From the NCBI RefSeq assembly GCF_032362555.1, contig NC_083515.1, positions 5,491,001 through 5,555,000 on the forward strand: a stretch of 64,000 nt of DNA, written 5' to 3'. The notes beneath the pieces were generated by a model. The model was not told where the DNA came from, did not search any database, and saw nothing but the letters and a program-made list of their open reading frames with translations. Source of the DNA: Amyelois transitella. Its lineage: Eukaryota; Arthropoda; Insecta; Lepidoptera; Pyralidae. The position numbers were made by a program, and so were the translations under genes. This document shows positions 1 to 13,621 of the stretch, one piece after another (the first letter of the stretch is position 1; each line of letters begins with the position of its first letter).

Positions 1-696
1 TACATACTTACAACCTTGTAAGTGTTGCTTATTAAGTCTAAACTTAATTATAACCACTATAATAATTATTACTTTTATCAATAACATGTCATTCATAATT
101 TATATTGAATAAAAATCTGGGCCTTTCAGAATTAGAACATCACATAAAGTCATACGTAAAAAAGTGCCCAGAATAACTACATGACACAAAACCATTTATT
201 CATAAATTTACATCGGCCTTCAAACATCAAGTTCCTAATGACAATTGAAACTAAATATATGTTGTAGTAATGGTAATTATAATACATATCATAAACATGA
301 TTTTTGAGACATGGATCGCTAGAGGCGATGACCGCCAAAAAGGCCTGATAAAATACTTACTTAATTTTCAATTCTTTCTTTTTCATGTGACTCTCTTTGA
401 AGCTATCTGGTCAAACACGTACAACTATTAATGTTAACGATCCATCATCATAAATTTATAGGTATAGATAAAGTTAAAACTTTTACCTTACAAAATATTA
501 TAAAAAAAAATAGTCGTATTAAAATTAATTCCGTGTTATAAGAAGTTTTTATTCATATGAAGGGTCGCGGTAATTTTACGCACATTTCGATCCAAAATTA
601 TAGATAATTATTACGTATCTACACTTATAATAATAAATAAAAGATAACCGACACAGACAAGACGCGTGATTTGTAAGATAAATAATTCTTTCCCAG

Positions 697-3600
697 ATTC
701 AAAAGAGGTGTAATGGCTACAGTCTGGCTAATGGTCCGTGGCCGCAGTGGGCCAGAGTTCCAAGCATTCCCGTCGCTACAGCCGCACACCCTCGGGGATT
801 GCAACGCCATACAGAACGCTATCGATATACATCTTGACCATTTAGTAAGTACCTATTAAAAATGAAAGATTTCTGGACCAAAAAATTTAAAAAGCTGATT
901 ATTAACATATGGTGATAAATGATCAGCAGACTATGTTAAAAAAGATTTCCAACTATTAGGTTCTACTCACGAAAGAATCCTACGTTCTTCATATAAGTTA
1001 CATTTGCTATCCTTTTTCACCGTACAGGTATTGCCTCCAATTCTTTCGCCGTTATGGCTGTTAGGCTCTGGAATTCACTTCCCGAGTCCATCAGGACATC
1101 CCCAAGTCGTTCTAGTTTCAAATCACGGGTATACGGGTTTATCTTGAGTCACGAGGGTATTTAATACCTATAAGCCTTTTTACTCATTTCGGTAATCGCT
1201 GCACCTATTTATTTATTTAGGTATATTGTTTATCTATTGTAGTTTTTATGTATGTTTATTATAATTATTTTATTTGATATTTTGTGTAGGTATAAATATA
1301 TTAATTTTGTTTGACCCCACATAAAGTTCTCTGTCAGACCCAATGGTTGACTGGTAGATAATGCTACAAGCATTAAGTCCGCCAATTGTGCTATACATTT
1401 GTATTTTGTGCAATGAAGTTTAAATAATTAAATAAATGATTGTAATTAATCTCCTGGGTACACATCACAGTCGGTCAGTTACCTGACTAACAACAATCTG
1501 CCTTTATGGATTTTTTCTTAACTACTTGTATCAATTACCATTATGCTCAAATGCAACAGTGAAATTAAAGATAAGCAGCAATTTGACACATGAAAGAGTT
1601 ATGTCCATGGTGTCATCATTACAACGCATTAAGTATAAAGACAATTTGTGAACACGAAATATAATTTTGTTCGAAGTACATACGTATCAAACTATAAAGA
1701 GTTACCTACGCAATGCGATGGCTCAACAACTCGTATCACAAGTGGTAATCATGTGGCTCAACAGTTTCCGGAAAATGCTTACGCATGTAGCTAATTAAAT
1801 GCAGAAAATTTGGAAACGATCACAAACTACCTTAAAACATTCATTTAGGTGTACTTATTAACATATTGGTTGAGTGATAGAAACAAGGTTCCATATTCAT
1901 CCATCTATTTTACTTATGTCCAATGTGAACAAGAAATATTATTTGAAATAAATGTTCAGTGCTATGAGCATCTCGTATCAGTAACCACTTTAAGTATTTT
2001 GCTATTGATATGTCCCAACAATACCTAGATAAAATGCTGTTTGTTTATTATCGGTTATTACGTGACCTCCCACATAATTATTAAGGTCTACAAACTTAAG
2101 CAATTGGCTTCTCAATGTACAACAATGAACGCCGTGTGGCCGATCTCATAGGAACTATAAAGGCTGACAACATTGCCTCACTGATAAATCGCACAGTTTG
2201 TATCGAAGGCTTGAGTAACAATAGAAATTCCAGGTAATTATCCATGAAACGGGTTTAAACGATACAAACGAACGTGTTTCAAATAAAGAGGATGCTCTGA
2301 ATGCAGAATAAAATTTATTGTGAGAGAGGATGCTTTCGTCCTTGATTTCTCTAGTACCTAAGAAAAAATTAACTTATCGTTCTAAAACTAGCCGCTCACC
2401 TACTTTGATTTTTCGTGAATAAATCGATATTGTATCAGTTAGTTCCAACCAGATCAATTAATTATTTCAAGAGATGGGTACCTACTTATCATAATATTAT
2501 ATATTTTTTAATTTTAAAGTACTTAGAAATAAATGAAAACATGCCTACGATTGTTCTACGTTACGATAAGTGCTTCGACACTCCTGTAGCCTCCCAGGAT
2601 GTGCACTGTAAATAACTTGGAAGTTAGTATATTTTTTATTAATAATTTTAGGGTATACTATGGATACTGGACAGTGGAACAGTAGAGTCGTTGGAGTCGC
2701 CGCGGTGCATGTGTCCACCAAAAGTTGTAGTGGTCAGCATACTGCTGAAGAAAGTCACGAGGAATATAGACCTATCGTCCCTAACAGTGCCAACGTCGTT
2801 GTTGCAAAGTATTGTAGTTGAATACGAACTAGGAGCAAAGCCTTTCATGTGAGATTCTTCTATATTTTTAACTTATGACAATGGTATGCAATGGCATACC
2901 GAAAAATTTATTCCTATGTGTTCTGCTAAAATGCAACAATTTTCTACACTTGATAAATATCTATAATGCCACCGCAAAATGAGGAACTTCATTGCTACCT
3001 TTAGCTATAAGATATAATTACATACATTGGAAGTTAAAATTTTCTAAGACTATGATATACTCGTACTCGTATAAGATAATATTAACAAATACCGTTATAT
3101 TCAATCTGTAATTTTAGATTTCAGTTCAGTTTTGTTTTATTTTTAAAGATACATATCGGATGCGGCGAGAGGCACCATCCTAGTCCACGACGTGTCGACG
3201 GGTTCCGAGTGGTCAGTACTAGCGTGCGCCCCGGCGTCCGGTCTTCAACTAGCTTTGGTCAAGCAGGCACCGACACATAACGTGCTGGTCGTCATTAGGC
3301 TTCATTACCAGGGTTTACTTGAATTTGACACCGCCAGTCTCAGGAGAAAGACACCACTTGGACCATCTAGAGGTACATATAAATAACAACCGTCAAAAAG
3401 AAACTATTGTAATAGAAAACGGATAATGTTATGTTATCAACGAAGGCCGATTTATATGATGTGAATATCATTGAAAATGTAATCCATATGCGAATATGAG
3501 TTGTTTTTCTTCACAGTGAAACAATTAAAAATGAAATTTTGCATACAAAGTAATGTGAAGGACATCGGGTAGTCGAAGGCGAAAAATGGTTACTTAATAT

Positions 3601-4117
3601 ACCTAAGTCATATCTAGAAATGTGTAATCTTTGGTCAGGTCAGGACTGAAATTTATAATCCCAAATTGTGTGTCTATTACACTAGTCCAAGCCCTGTGTT
3701 GTGTGTGAGTGCCCTGGGACACATGGGACAACCCATGAGATAAAAATAGCTAAGTAGAGAGTTACCATACTTACTGATGAACTCCAATGGAACACAAACC
3801 AGTTTTTTTTTTATTCTTACCATAATTTTCCAGTGTTTGGTGAGAATTCGAAGCGCGTGTCACTGCTCGGCTTTGATTCCCATCACGTGTACCTGCGACA
3901 CACCGAGTGCTCCGACGTGTTGTCGTGGAACACCAAGGAGGCTTACAACGCGTCCAACCTCCTCAGCATCCATTCTCCAGGCCCGCGTCTCACGCCCACC
4001 TCCGTAGCCGCAGACCCCCTTAAGCAACTCCTCATAGTATTGGATTCAAATTACGGAGACACTATTCATGCCAATTTGCCAACGTATCATAGAATAACCT
4101 ATATTGGCCAGATTTAA
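697..4117 (+). CDS. Yellow/MRJP-family protein, 3' part of gene (5' exons outside window)
   Basis: Four exons are visible: 697-844, 2652-2848, 3149-3372 and 3834-4117, with phases that join without a stop (ttcccag/GTAAGT, tttag/GTGAGA, taaag/GTACAT, ttccag). Together they give about 284 residues ending in TAA at 4115-4117. Recognisable family landmarks in order are FKRGVMATVW, then GDCNAIQNAID, then GILWILDSG followed by CMCPPKVVVV, then FIYISDAARGTILVHDV, and near the C terminus LLGFDSHHVYLRH. These are the conserved blocks of the Major Royal Jelly Protein/Yellow domain, a secreted beta-propeller family; some members act in melanin synthesis as dopachrome conversion enzymes, others have unknown roles. 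The N-terminal signal peptide and first blades must be coded left of position 697; I found no exon for them in 1-696. I cannot assign it to a numbered yellow paralogue. An AATAAA follows the stop by 12 nt. Confidence 0.88.
1025..1435 (+). mobile_element. Jockey/CR1-like LINE, 3' terminal fragment
   Basis: The plus strand translates to a short in-frame C terminus containing RLWNSLPESIRTSPSRSSFK and ending in TAA at about 1161. This is the typical last segment of the reverse transcriptase ORF of Jockey/CR1-clade non-LTR retrotransposons. It is followed by about 270 nt resembling a LINE 3' UTR that ends in aataaatga-type sequence. Only the end of the element is present, as expected for 5'-truncated LINE insertions. 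It sits in an intron of the yellow-family gene, in the same orientation. Confidence 0.7.
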
Positions 4118-4128
4118 CCCAATTCATT

Positions 4129-4134
4129 AATAAA
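4129..4134 (+). terminator. Poly(A) signal of the yellow-family gene
   Basis: AATAAA lies 12 nt after the TAA stop codon, in an AT-rich stretch with no further coding potential. This would give a very short 3' UTR, which is common in insects. Confidence 0.6.
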
Positions 4135-6718
4135 TAATTATTAAGCAAATATTGATGTTTCATTTAGTGGACTTACCTCTTTTGCAGCAAAGGATATGTC
4201 AATCAATCAATAACTTATAGTGTAGTACACCAATTAGGAATACCTATACCTAAGCATAGATATAAGATAGAAGAAGCAATTTTATAGTCCGATCAGAGAG
4301 TTAAGTCTCCATCAAACCCATGTCTGCAAAAAATTACATTTTACGTCAAAGGTTACAAAAGATTGCAAAAATATGATTAGATTCGCATTTATAATTGATG
4401 AATCAAATTGCTAACTTTATTTAATTGACTTGATTCGTTCAATCATACACAAAATTACTTTATATTAAAATATATTTTATCTTAAATATAAATAAAATAC
4501 ATAGATAATTGAAAAATAATAATATTGATCAATGGTATTTATACCAGTTAACCTGACTTAATGTAACTGTCTTTTAAAAATCGAAGTTTGTATTAAACTG
4601 AGATAATTTATGGGCTAACATTAGGTTATAATCGGCCAGTGGGTGTGGTGTCAATAAAACTGCAAAATGTTTAGATAACACTTATATTTTGACATAACGT
4701 GGTGAAATTATAATAAACATCTTTAAATTAAAACAACGAACATAATACATTATATTAAAAGACAGGACGACCAATGCCACATGTCAATTTATTTAATTTC
4801 TCAGTAAGTACCTATCATGAATTCCTCTAAAGTATATTGGCAAAATACGAACAGAAATTGTTTTTTTTTTTCTGAATGATATCGCGTATCAGACTGATGT
4901 AACACTGTTCTTATGAGCATTGGCCGCCTCATCGATTAAATTTAAAATAAGTGAAACTGCACTCCGCCTACTTCCATGCTTAAATTACAAACTGGTATTG
5001 GTAGTCACGAACAGTTCACAATATGAGAGCAAACCATCTATCCCTAAAGATCATAAGTATTCCTTTGTGTTAAAGATATTTGAATATATCAAGTTAACTT
5101 TAACATCAAATTGAGCAACGCTGCGTACAATATTAATATGTTTCGATGGATTTTATAAAACATACATGAAGCCCTTTTACTACTCAAGATTATTTGTTAA
5201 TTAAAATTCTTGTAAACAAAGGCTAAATTTCAATAAATAAAATCTCAATTCCATCACTGAGCTATCCAACTGAAAGTCTTTTGTTGTAACTATTAGGTAT
5301 GTGTCCCGGTACGGAATAAAGGTGTAATATTAATCTTTGTATGTCAAGAGAGAAAAACAAATCTCTATCTATACCTATCTTATATATAAAAAAATCTCAG
5401 CGGACTTCATCAAAAGAGGTAAGTTGGTCTAAATACTATCGACGGCTCTTATTTGATGTTAAAGTCACAATTAACGGCGGGCATCCCACCTTAAAGTGTA
5501 GGTCGCCGACGTACCCTATTATATACTTCGTATATCAAATATGATAGCTACAGACATGATGTAGCAAATCACAGGTACGAATTTAGGCCATTCCCTATGG
5601 AAAACCAATTATACACTTAAAAATGTCTTTTTAAAACGAACGCCAATATATAAAATCTACAATAAATAAAAAATAATCACATATCGTGCTGTATACAAAT
5701 CTAAATAAAGTGCTATATCCGATCAGTTACTGCATATTATTCCAGTAAAAACATAAGAAAGACCATTATATACAAAACTTTGTATAAAAGAAAATTTTAA
5801 TACAAATCACAAGCAACTGCCATAATAAAATTGCATTATAATACGCACGTATTTATCAAACAATAAGACAAACCAACGTTTTGCTTTATATCACAAAAAA
5901 AAATATTAATTTTTGTATACATAATCCAATAAATACGCTGCTATACGAATTATACATATCTAGTTATTCCGAATGTAAGTCAGTAAATGTATTCTGTTTA
6001 TTTTATTTTATAATCACAACATCCCTAGAGCCAAGGCACAAATGTGGAATTTGTTAGATAATTCGATAATTCTGCCCACTAACTACAGTACAGTTTATTT
6101 GTGGTGATATATCTACCATATAGAATATAAACCTAACACATCAATTTCATTACACAGCACTACTATTTCTTCTTAATTTTTTTTATTAGTCTGGGGAGGA
6201 AGACCGTCTGCAGTAAGCGGGCTAGTCTTGGTCCTTTTATTTTAATATTAGGTATAACATGATTTCGAGTTATATTACATATTTTGCCATATTTTACCAT
6301 ACAGACGCCTTCCTCTTAATTGAGTATATTTTTCAACCAACCTTTGGTATATGCATATACACAATCCAATCTTTCAATACAAAATTATCAATGATTTCAT
6401 CAATTACATTTATTGCCATATAAAAAAACTAACTGCTGCCCTTGATTAAATTATACGTAAGAACTAAAAAACAATGATTAAAATACAATAAATAAAGCAA
6501 ACAAAAAGCCTCTGCTCATTAAGAGCTCTACAGCTGAAAATATTTTATATAAAATCGCATTGTCGTCGCCCAAAAATTCATGAGTAATAAACCACTTACA
6601 TTCACAGCAATTACACTTAAAATTAATCATAAGTTTAACGTCAACTAAGCGAAACCAGATCTAAGTTCGAAATTACGGGTGATGATCGAGAACATCCACC
6701 AGACGACATTAGCTGATC
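4135..6718. other. Intergenic region and USP 3' UTR
   Basis: There is no supportable coding exon in this stretch; the longest open frames (for example near 5341-5544) lack family resemblance and splice context. It is very AT-rich with poly-T/poly-A runs. The right-hand part, upstream in plus coordinates of the USP stop codon, should hold the USP 3' UTR. The two flanking genes converge here. Confidence 0.6.
6409..6414 (-). terminator. Candidate poly(A) signal for the USP gene
   Basis: TTTATT on the plus strand reads AATAAA on the minus strand, about 305 nt after the USP stop at 6719. Several other A-rich hexamers exist in this region, so the choice is tentative. Confidence 0.35.
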
Positions 6719-9700
6719 TCATGTGGATATTCGAGTTTGCCATGCAGCTGATTTTTCACCTGGAAGAAAATGTTACCGATATTTGTGATGTGAACACAAT
6801 TTAATTACATGGATATAATTTAGTTAGGTACAGAATTGTTTAATAGTGACAACAAAAAACAAATCATACTAACTTGATGGATGAGATTCGCCAGCAATGT
6901 GGTTTCCATGTCTCGGTACGATATATTTAGATTCTTGAAACATGGAAAGCATTAAATCTTCAGTGGTGGGATGATATTCAACGCCATTAATGCTCGCTAC
7001 CAGTGGAGAGCTCTCATAATTTCTGTTCGAGTCACTATTAGCAGATGTAGTAGACCTGGATGGGTAGTCAACTGATCGCGGCCGTCTAGTGTCCACTGGC
7101 GTCATTTTAGGATTGACGTGTACGTCTTTATGAATATACGGTTCGATAGTGACAGTCGTTTCGTTTTTATTCGCATCTTCGTTCGTTTTATTCCCATTCA
7201 CTTCCACTAATAACGGGCGCTGGAGTGTGGGAGACCTAATAATGGAAGCCGTATTGTGAACTACAGTAGTAACAGTTTGTTTCACAGGAGAAGGTGCTTC
7301 AGTCATAGAGTCATCTGGCAAGCTTTCAACACTTCTAGACAACGGGCTGTGGGTGGGAGCAGTAATATCAGTTTCTGACTCTGGTTCATTATTCAGAATT
7401 TCGTTTCTACCATCTTCCACATTCTCCTCCTTTATCTCCGTTATATCATTCAAAGATTCGGTTGTTTGTTTAGTGAACTTAGGCATACGTAACGCCCAAT
7501 GTACACTTTGATCATCGACAGAACAAGAGTGGGTTACGATAGGTTTCTTGCGTTTATAGAATAGCATGTACGCGGTGTTGTTGACGAGTTCGCTGTAAGC
7601 ATTGTCATCATCAACTTGCGTCACTCTTGAATCATCGAATTTGTACCAATGACCGTCGTATGGATTCTTGCAAGCGGCAGTGTAGTGACCCGTTTCGAGG
7701 TCATCTCCGTGGTGGTAACAGATAGCATAAAGATCATACATATTTTCCTGTGGACTGGTGGATGTTTTAGAATGCCGTCGTCGCGGAGAGCGGGAATGGC
7801 CAGGCGAGTCTGCATTGGTAGTGTTCCTCCTTACAAGGTGCGGTGTCATATCAAAATCATTTAACGGGAACTCAACCATAGTTGTTAATTTTGTACTGGT
7901 CCGGCCTTTAGCTTGCCTAAAATAAAATTATTTATGAAGATAGATCATTTTTTGACATAAACAAATGGTTATATTAAATTAAAAAATCACTTACTGTCGG
8001 AATCTCTTCAAATGAATAACCAGAATATCGGGCAAGGACCAGAGTCCGAGCGTCTTGACCACCGGCATATACCGCTGACATTGAGGACATCTAAAATAAA
8101 ATCACAAAATTATTAATACACATACATGTTCACTCTATTTAGTTATATCACCAGTGGTCACACACTATATATCGATGTTCAATAAGACGATTGTACATCG
8201 ATGATAATTTTTTTGTCATAATCAGTAACATCTATATCCAATACTCTCAACCATAGTCACGGAACCTGTCAGATTTGATATGGCGGAAATGAAGTGGAAT
8301 CACATTTAATGGTAATTAAGTAAATTTAATACAGTGTGCACATTTTATTAACAGTATTATAATGTGTAAAACCACAGCAATCAAAATTAGTGTAGTTGAC
8401 CGCATGGTTATAATTAAGAGCTTTAAATAGTAGAGGTCGTATCACTACATAGTATAAAACAAAGTCGCTATTTTAGTCTGTTTGTCTGTATGCTTAAATC
8501 TTTAAAATTACGCATGGATTTTGATGCGGTTTTTTGTAACAGGTAGAGTGATTCAAGAGGAAGGTTTTTATGAATAATTTTTTCCGAATTTTGCACCCGT
8601 GCGAAGCCGGGGCGGGTCGCTAGTGGTAAATAAAAATATAATGTGAAATCGCTATTGCAACGTCTCAGCCTTTTCAAGGAAACCTAACCCAGAAACCTAG
8701 AACAGAGTCTAGCGACAGGTCCCGATTCTAGTTGGAATACGAATGGTTCTAGTTACCTCCAGGCGTCTTCCTGCGCCAGATGTTCCGCTCTGGTGTAGTG
8801 TTGCAGACACGCGTGTAGGGTGAGCGGCGCGACCGTGCCGCAAGACACGTGCACTTCGCACGCCTCCTCCGACGACCGGATGATACTGCAAACATTCAAT
8901 ATTTTTGGTAGTCTCGCAGATCCCACAATCTAATGCGAATGAGCGTATAAAGCCCGTTCATTATTACATTATTGACAGAAACAGCTGATATATTTTGATA
9001 TTTAGGTTCCTAATAATCAACCTAATACTAGTTTTACCGTCAAGTACAACACACACTTAATTTGGAAATGTGAGATAAAATTATTTATATATTATACCTA
9101 TATATAATATAATTATGTTAAAAGTATAAAGTATGAATGCAACTATGATTGTTAAAATTATGGAATGCAGTGGAAAAAAGAAAGTATGTGTGCGAGAGAG
9201 AAAGACTCTTCTTCTCTCTTTTTAGTGTTCACGACAGTATGTTATGTTGATCTGATAAAAAAAAAATAACACAAAAGTGTAACTTCATTTATTTTTTCAC
9301 GAAATGCAACAAAATTTTTGAATTTTATTATTTGTTAAAAACTGAACAAGAAATATTTTGGGTTGTCGACGTTAAGGAGATACCTGTCTCTATGCGCGGC
9401 GTCCCACAGCAGCTCCAGGCGGAGGTGCGGGTGCGTGTCGTGCGCACACAGCGCCTGCTCCACCGCCAGCGCGAACAGCGGGTGCGGCAACTGAAATCAA
9501 TCATATTTAAGTTAGCCATAAGATAAACAAACATGTGCAAATCTTAAAGATATGCATTGCCAAGATATGTTTATTAGCATCTACGGTCCCTGTTACTTAA
9601 AACTTGGGAATTTCCAAGACAAGAGAGAATGGTCATTATTTAGGATTGCGTGCAACACCACCACACTTCATCTTACTGATCATTGTGCAGGTCAAAAACT

Positions 9701-12700
9701 CAAATGTACAATAATAAAATAAAATTTGTTATAGTTCGAGGCTTAACATCAAACCTGGCGGGAAAACTTCCCTTTGCGCCGATCGAGCCCGAATCAAGTT
9801 GATTTTTCACATAAAATAAGTTATAAGGTTATTTAATAACTGGCTTACCTCTGGTTGCAAATACGCTGAATCTTTAGGCCGGTGCGCCTCGGCGATGCGC
9901 GCTCTGAATATGTCGCTGCCCTGCGAGTTCTCCAGCACGCGCTCGGCGACTACTTGGCACATCTCCTTCAGCATCAGCTTCTGAAGGTCCTCGTACGATA
10001 TCTCGCGAGGCACTTGCATCGCATATGGCGAACCTGTTGCAGACAATGTACTAAGTGAAACAAAGACTTCGTCACTAAAATATGAATACCAAGATATTTA
10101 TCTTTAAATGTGCGAATCTGCTGGTATATAAAGAAATACTGGGTAACTTTTTCAACAGTACCAAAATTTTCTAAGAGCAGTCAAATTTTATGTATGTATG
10201 TATGTGTCTTTCAGTATTATGTTAACTTTTGTAAGTGCACTGTTGAAAATGTAAAAATATTCAAACTATTTTTTATATTACTTAATATTAAAAAATGGAG
10301 TACTCACCAAACCTCTCTCCATCGAGCAGGTTGACCCACAACAGGAGCAGGTAGGGCGTGGTGGGAGCCTGCAGCAGCGGCGGCGCCTCCACGCAGTACA
10401 GCGCGCCGCAGTCCAGCCCCGCCGCCTCCCAGCCCGCGCGCGCCACGCACCAACCTTTACACCACATTCCCTTTTACGATGCGTACATACCAGAAGCAAG
10501 CACGTTTGTCGACCCCAAAATGTTGGCTTTGGCGAACTTCAAACAGAACCAACAAAGTCTTAAGAAACCCATTCATTGGCCAGATGGGTATCCCGAATTT
10601 ATACAAATTATGCACACATTAGCCATCCACCTAAACGTTTCACTTCCGTGTTTTATCACGAAACTCAAATGCCATATTTAACAATATTGAGGTTCACAGA
10701 TAACGACAGATTGCTATGCCAACGCTTAAACAAAAATCTCAATATTATAAGCTCTATTCCCTCTGAGAATGTAAAAGTCATTGATTGACTAGGAATAGAA
10801 GCAGATTTCACACACAATGTTTTTCTTTACTACAACTTCATAACTTGCAATAGATCAATCAGCTAAGTCGCCTTTTACATGTGTGTGTAATTTTTTGACA
10901 AAAAAGCTCCTGAATTAAAAATATGTGAAATTACGTATCAAAATTGAAATGGAAAATACATATTATCTTCTTTCATACCCATCTCATTAATCTCAGCCAG
11001 TATGATATGATCGCGTTCGATGCCGGTGTCATTGTGTAGCGTCGTCCTGAGATCGTCCATGGTCGCGTTCTGTGACAGTTCCACGCCGATACGTACTTGC
11101 CGAGGCTGCTGGTTCACATACACCACCTGGTAAACGTTATCACAATCAGTTATTGTCCCTGAATGTATTTCCAAAGAAATATTCACAGGGTTAAAATTGG
11201 GAACATTGGACTAATGAACATGAGAAAACATTATCCCTAAGGAATCCCTAAGGAAAAGTATTCCATTTATTTATGGCTTAATGATGCAATTGAGATTATT
11301 CAGTGTTCAGATACCTAGTATAATAATTGTTGTACTTGCCAAACATAATAAAAATTGTTCCCCTTTTGTTATTACTCATAAGTAAAATAATTGAACATAA
11401 TTTCAACCAACCACTTTTTAAAATTGACATTTAATAAAATTGCATATTTAATAGGACTTAATTTCTTACATTTACAGGGAGAGGTGATGGCTGAGCAGTT
11501 GCCAGTCTTGAAGGCAACTGTACACTCACACAGTGAAATGGATCGAATGTGCAAGATGTTCTCTCACACTTCGCACATGTCAATGCTGACCTGAAATATA
11601 AGATTTTTTCATTTGTGTTATTACTTACTTAATAAAATTTAAAAAAAAAAATTTAAATATCTTCCTTTTCTTGTGCAGATAACTACAGCACTTAACTAAA
11701 ATCTATAAACAGAGAATCACCTGCCTCTTGACTACCTACTTGCCAAAACTAAAGGTCATAGATAAAGTATTTTTAGAACCCTATTAGATAAATGAAATAC
11801 CTGTACTGAGCTTGGAACACAGCTTGGACAAATGAGCTGTTCCTGCGAGCGTGGTTGGCTAGAGTTTCTGCAGCAACTACCTCGTCTGGCTTGCCACAAG
11901 TATTCTGCAAAAGAAATTTTAATTGATTTCAAATAGTATTTCAAGCTTTTTGTATAATGAGATAGTGAGATAGTATTCCAAACATTTTTAGAGTTAACTA
12001 ACAATAACTTTATTTAATGGAGATAATATGGGAAGACCTAGACGAATGTATCTTGATTAAATTATGGACGTCCTGGTAAAGCGTCAGGTCAAAAGTACCC
12101 GAAACCGCCGAGGTTGCATGAAGAGAGTTATGAATGTGGATGAAGCGAAGGAAGTTTGCAGAGATTGTGGCAAGTGGAAAGAGGTAGTCTCTGCCTACCC
12201 CTCCAGGAAAGAGGCGTGACTTTATGTATGCATGTATATAATAAAGCATTCAAACAGACAACATTGATAGCTCTTATTTGTGTGGAGACACAGTGAAGTA
12301 TAGAAAAACAAAATAATAAACAAGTTTATTTCACCTTTATAGTTTTGTATTTCTTCTTTGTGGCCGTATTTAAATCTTCATGGACTTTATCTAGCAACCA
12401 AAACAGGAATTCCTGGGCATCATGCTGATTGTTTCCTCTATACTGAGTTCCATGCCGTTCAACAACTCCCTAGAAAAATAGTATGCATAAATAAATCACA
12501 TAACACAAAGCAACTCCTGACTTCCAGTTTTTTTTGAACCCTTATCTGTATTGTAATTATGATAGCACATACAGTTGCCTAGATATGCAGGTTTCTTGAC
12601 AATGTTTTCCCTCACTATTAAATTATCAATAACACTCTTGAACAAGGCAGGCAAAAGGCATGCAAATTAGATTTGCAAATTGCCTTTTGCCTACCCCTTG

Positions 12701-13621
12701 AAGATTTGTTTCCTCTGATGTATGATTTTATGTATTGACAACATACAATGGAGAAAATATTTCACAGATTAAGTACAGCATATTATTAAAAAAAGGTAAC
12801 CTTGAATGTAGTGCTCATATCAGATGTATAGTGACATGCCCAAAGTGCCTTCAAGAGAGCTGCCAATTGTTCTGTAATCTCTCCCCTGGTCCCATATTTT
12901 TTTGAATTTATTTTATTTCGTTTTTGAAGGTCCAATTTATAATGATCTAATACAAAATATTCAGCAATAACATCAGTATGTGAAAGGCACTGTAGTACAG
13001 CATTCATGTAACATGTATTTCCATGATTCTTGATTCCAGTGGCAGCAGGAGTTGTTCCTGGAGGCCATGGTGGGTCACCACTACACGGTACTCTCTCACC
13101 ATTCATAACAGGAGGTGCCGATTTAACCTGCAAGGAAAAAAATTATATCATAAGTATGTAATAAACATTTATTAAATCTACCAAAACATGTAAAACTTAT
13201 GTATATGCCAGAAACTTAATGTTATTATACTCCAAGAGTAAAACCTTATATAAAATTTATGCAAAAAATTGAGTAGTACGAAACTTACGCTAGAAACATT
13301 TACGGTGCTCATGTGCTGTGCTATTTTGTTCAAAAATCTCCTCCATGATGGCCTTCTAAATAACTTCCTTTCAATAGTAACAGCTTCCTTTTGAGAATCA
13401 ATAGCATCCGAGTTGGAATTAAAAAGTTTATCGCTTTCGTTAGTTTTATTTTTGCTAACTGAAGGTTTAATTGTCCCAAATGGATTACGAGGTAATGTAA
13501 AAGTACGTTTTAATCGAGATCCCTCTACTTGCTTTGGTGTCATGCTGGTATCGGAAATTTCATTTATCAACTCACTCTCCGAACAGGATTTCAAAACTGA
13601 AGATAGATTATTGGTAGACAT
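6719..13621 (-). CDS. Ubiquitin-specific protease, USP31/USP43 type
   Basis: A cysteine peptidase (family C19) that removes ubiquitin from proteins. Coding exons in transcript order: 13289-13621, 12801-13127, 12335-12469, 11801-11904, 11470-11590, 10979-11126, 10308-10454, 9849-10033, 9384-9490, 8757-8885, 7995-8090, 6874-7916, 6719-6759; total 2916 nt, 971 aa. The catalytic Cys box is GIKNHGNTCYMNAVLQCL (Cys150); NNQHDAQEF follows at about 235; CAKC and CPQC pairs form the zinc ribbon; ILVIHLKRFRQ, then LVEFPL-like VEFPLNDFDMTPH, then the His box GHYTAACKN and WYKFDD. The order and spacing match USP31/USP43. The N-terminal 110 residues are basic and of low complexity, and the C-terminal tail after the catalytic domain is Ser/Thr/Glu-rich and probably disordered. 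The final 13-residue exon is a prediction: without that splice an in-frame TAG at 6869-6871 gives 959 aa. The exon 5 donor could also be 6 nt earlier. Several introns carry repeats. Confidence 0.9.
8462..8640 (-). repeat. Degenerate dispersed repeat ('gcgaagccggggcgggtcgctagt' type)
   Basis: A stretch in a USP intron carries gcgaagccggggcgggtcgc, the signature of a very common lepidopteran dispersed repeat, preceded by an acgcatggattttgatgcgg-type segment. Boundaries are approximate and no coding sequence remains. Confidence 0.5.
10458..10787 (+). pseudogene. Unidentified broken ORF inside a USP intron, antisense to USP
   Basis: The plus strand carries a protein-like open frame (containing FYDAYIPEASTFVDPKMLAL, then KKPIHWPDGYPEFIQ) that runs on after a one-base frameshift near 10610 as YAHISHPPKRFTSVFYHETQ and ends in TGA at 10787. 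The composition looks like real protein rather than random AT-rich translation. It has no start region, because its left edge abuts the GC-rich USP exon 10308-10454. I do not recognise the family. It could be a retrocopy fragment or part of a mobile element; no poly(A) tail or target duplication was seen. Confidence 0.4.
12028..12240 (+). mobile_element. RTE-like LINE 3' tail
   Basis: This intron segment matches the C-terminal coding end and 3' tail of the truncated LINE at 58645-59495: it contains cgaatgtatcttgattaaatt, then aaccgccgaggttgcatgaa, then gtggatgaagcgaaggaagt, ending in a 'ggaaagaggcgtgactttatgtatg' type tail. Only the last roughly 200 bp are present. It is antisense to the USP gene. 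Confidence 0.7.

Noticed and set aside
625-810. Minus-strand ORF of 61 codons
   Set aside because: Antisense of the yellow-family exon 697-844, which has family motifs and both splice sites on the plus strand.
10278-10499. Minus-strand Arg/Cys-rich frame over the USP exon at 10308-10454
   Set aside because: Wrong frame of a GC-rich exon; the correct frame (containing LYCVEAPPLLQ and LLLLWVNLLDGERF) joins its neighbours in phase.
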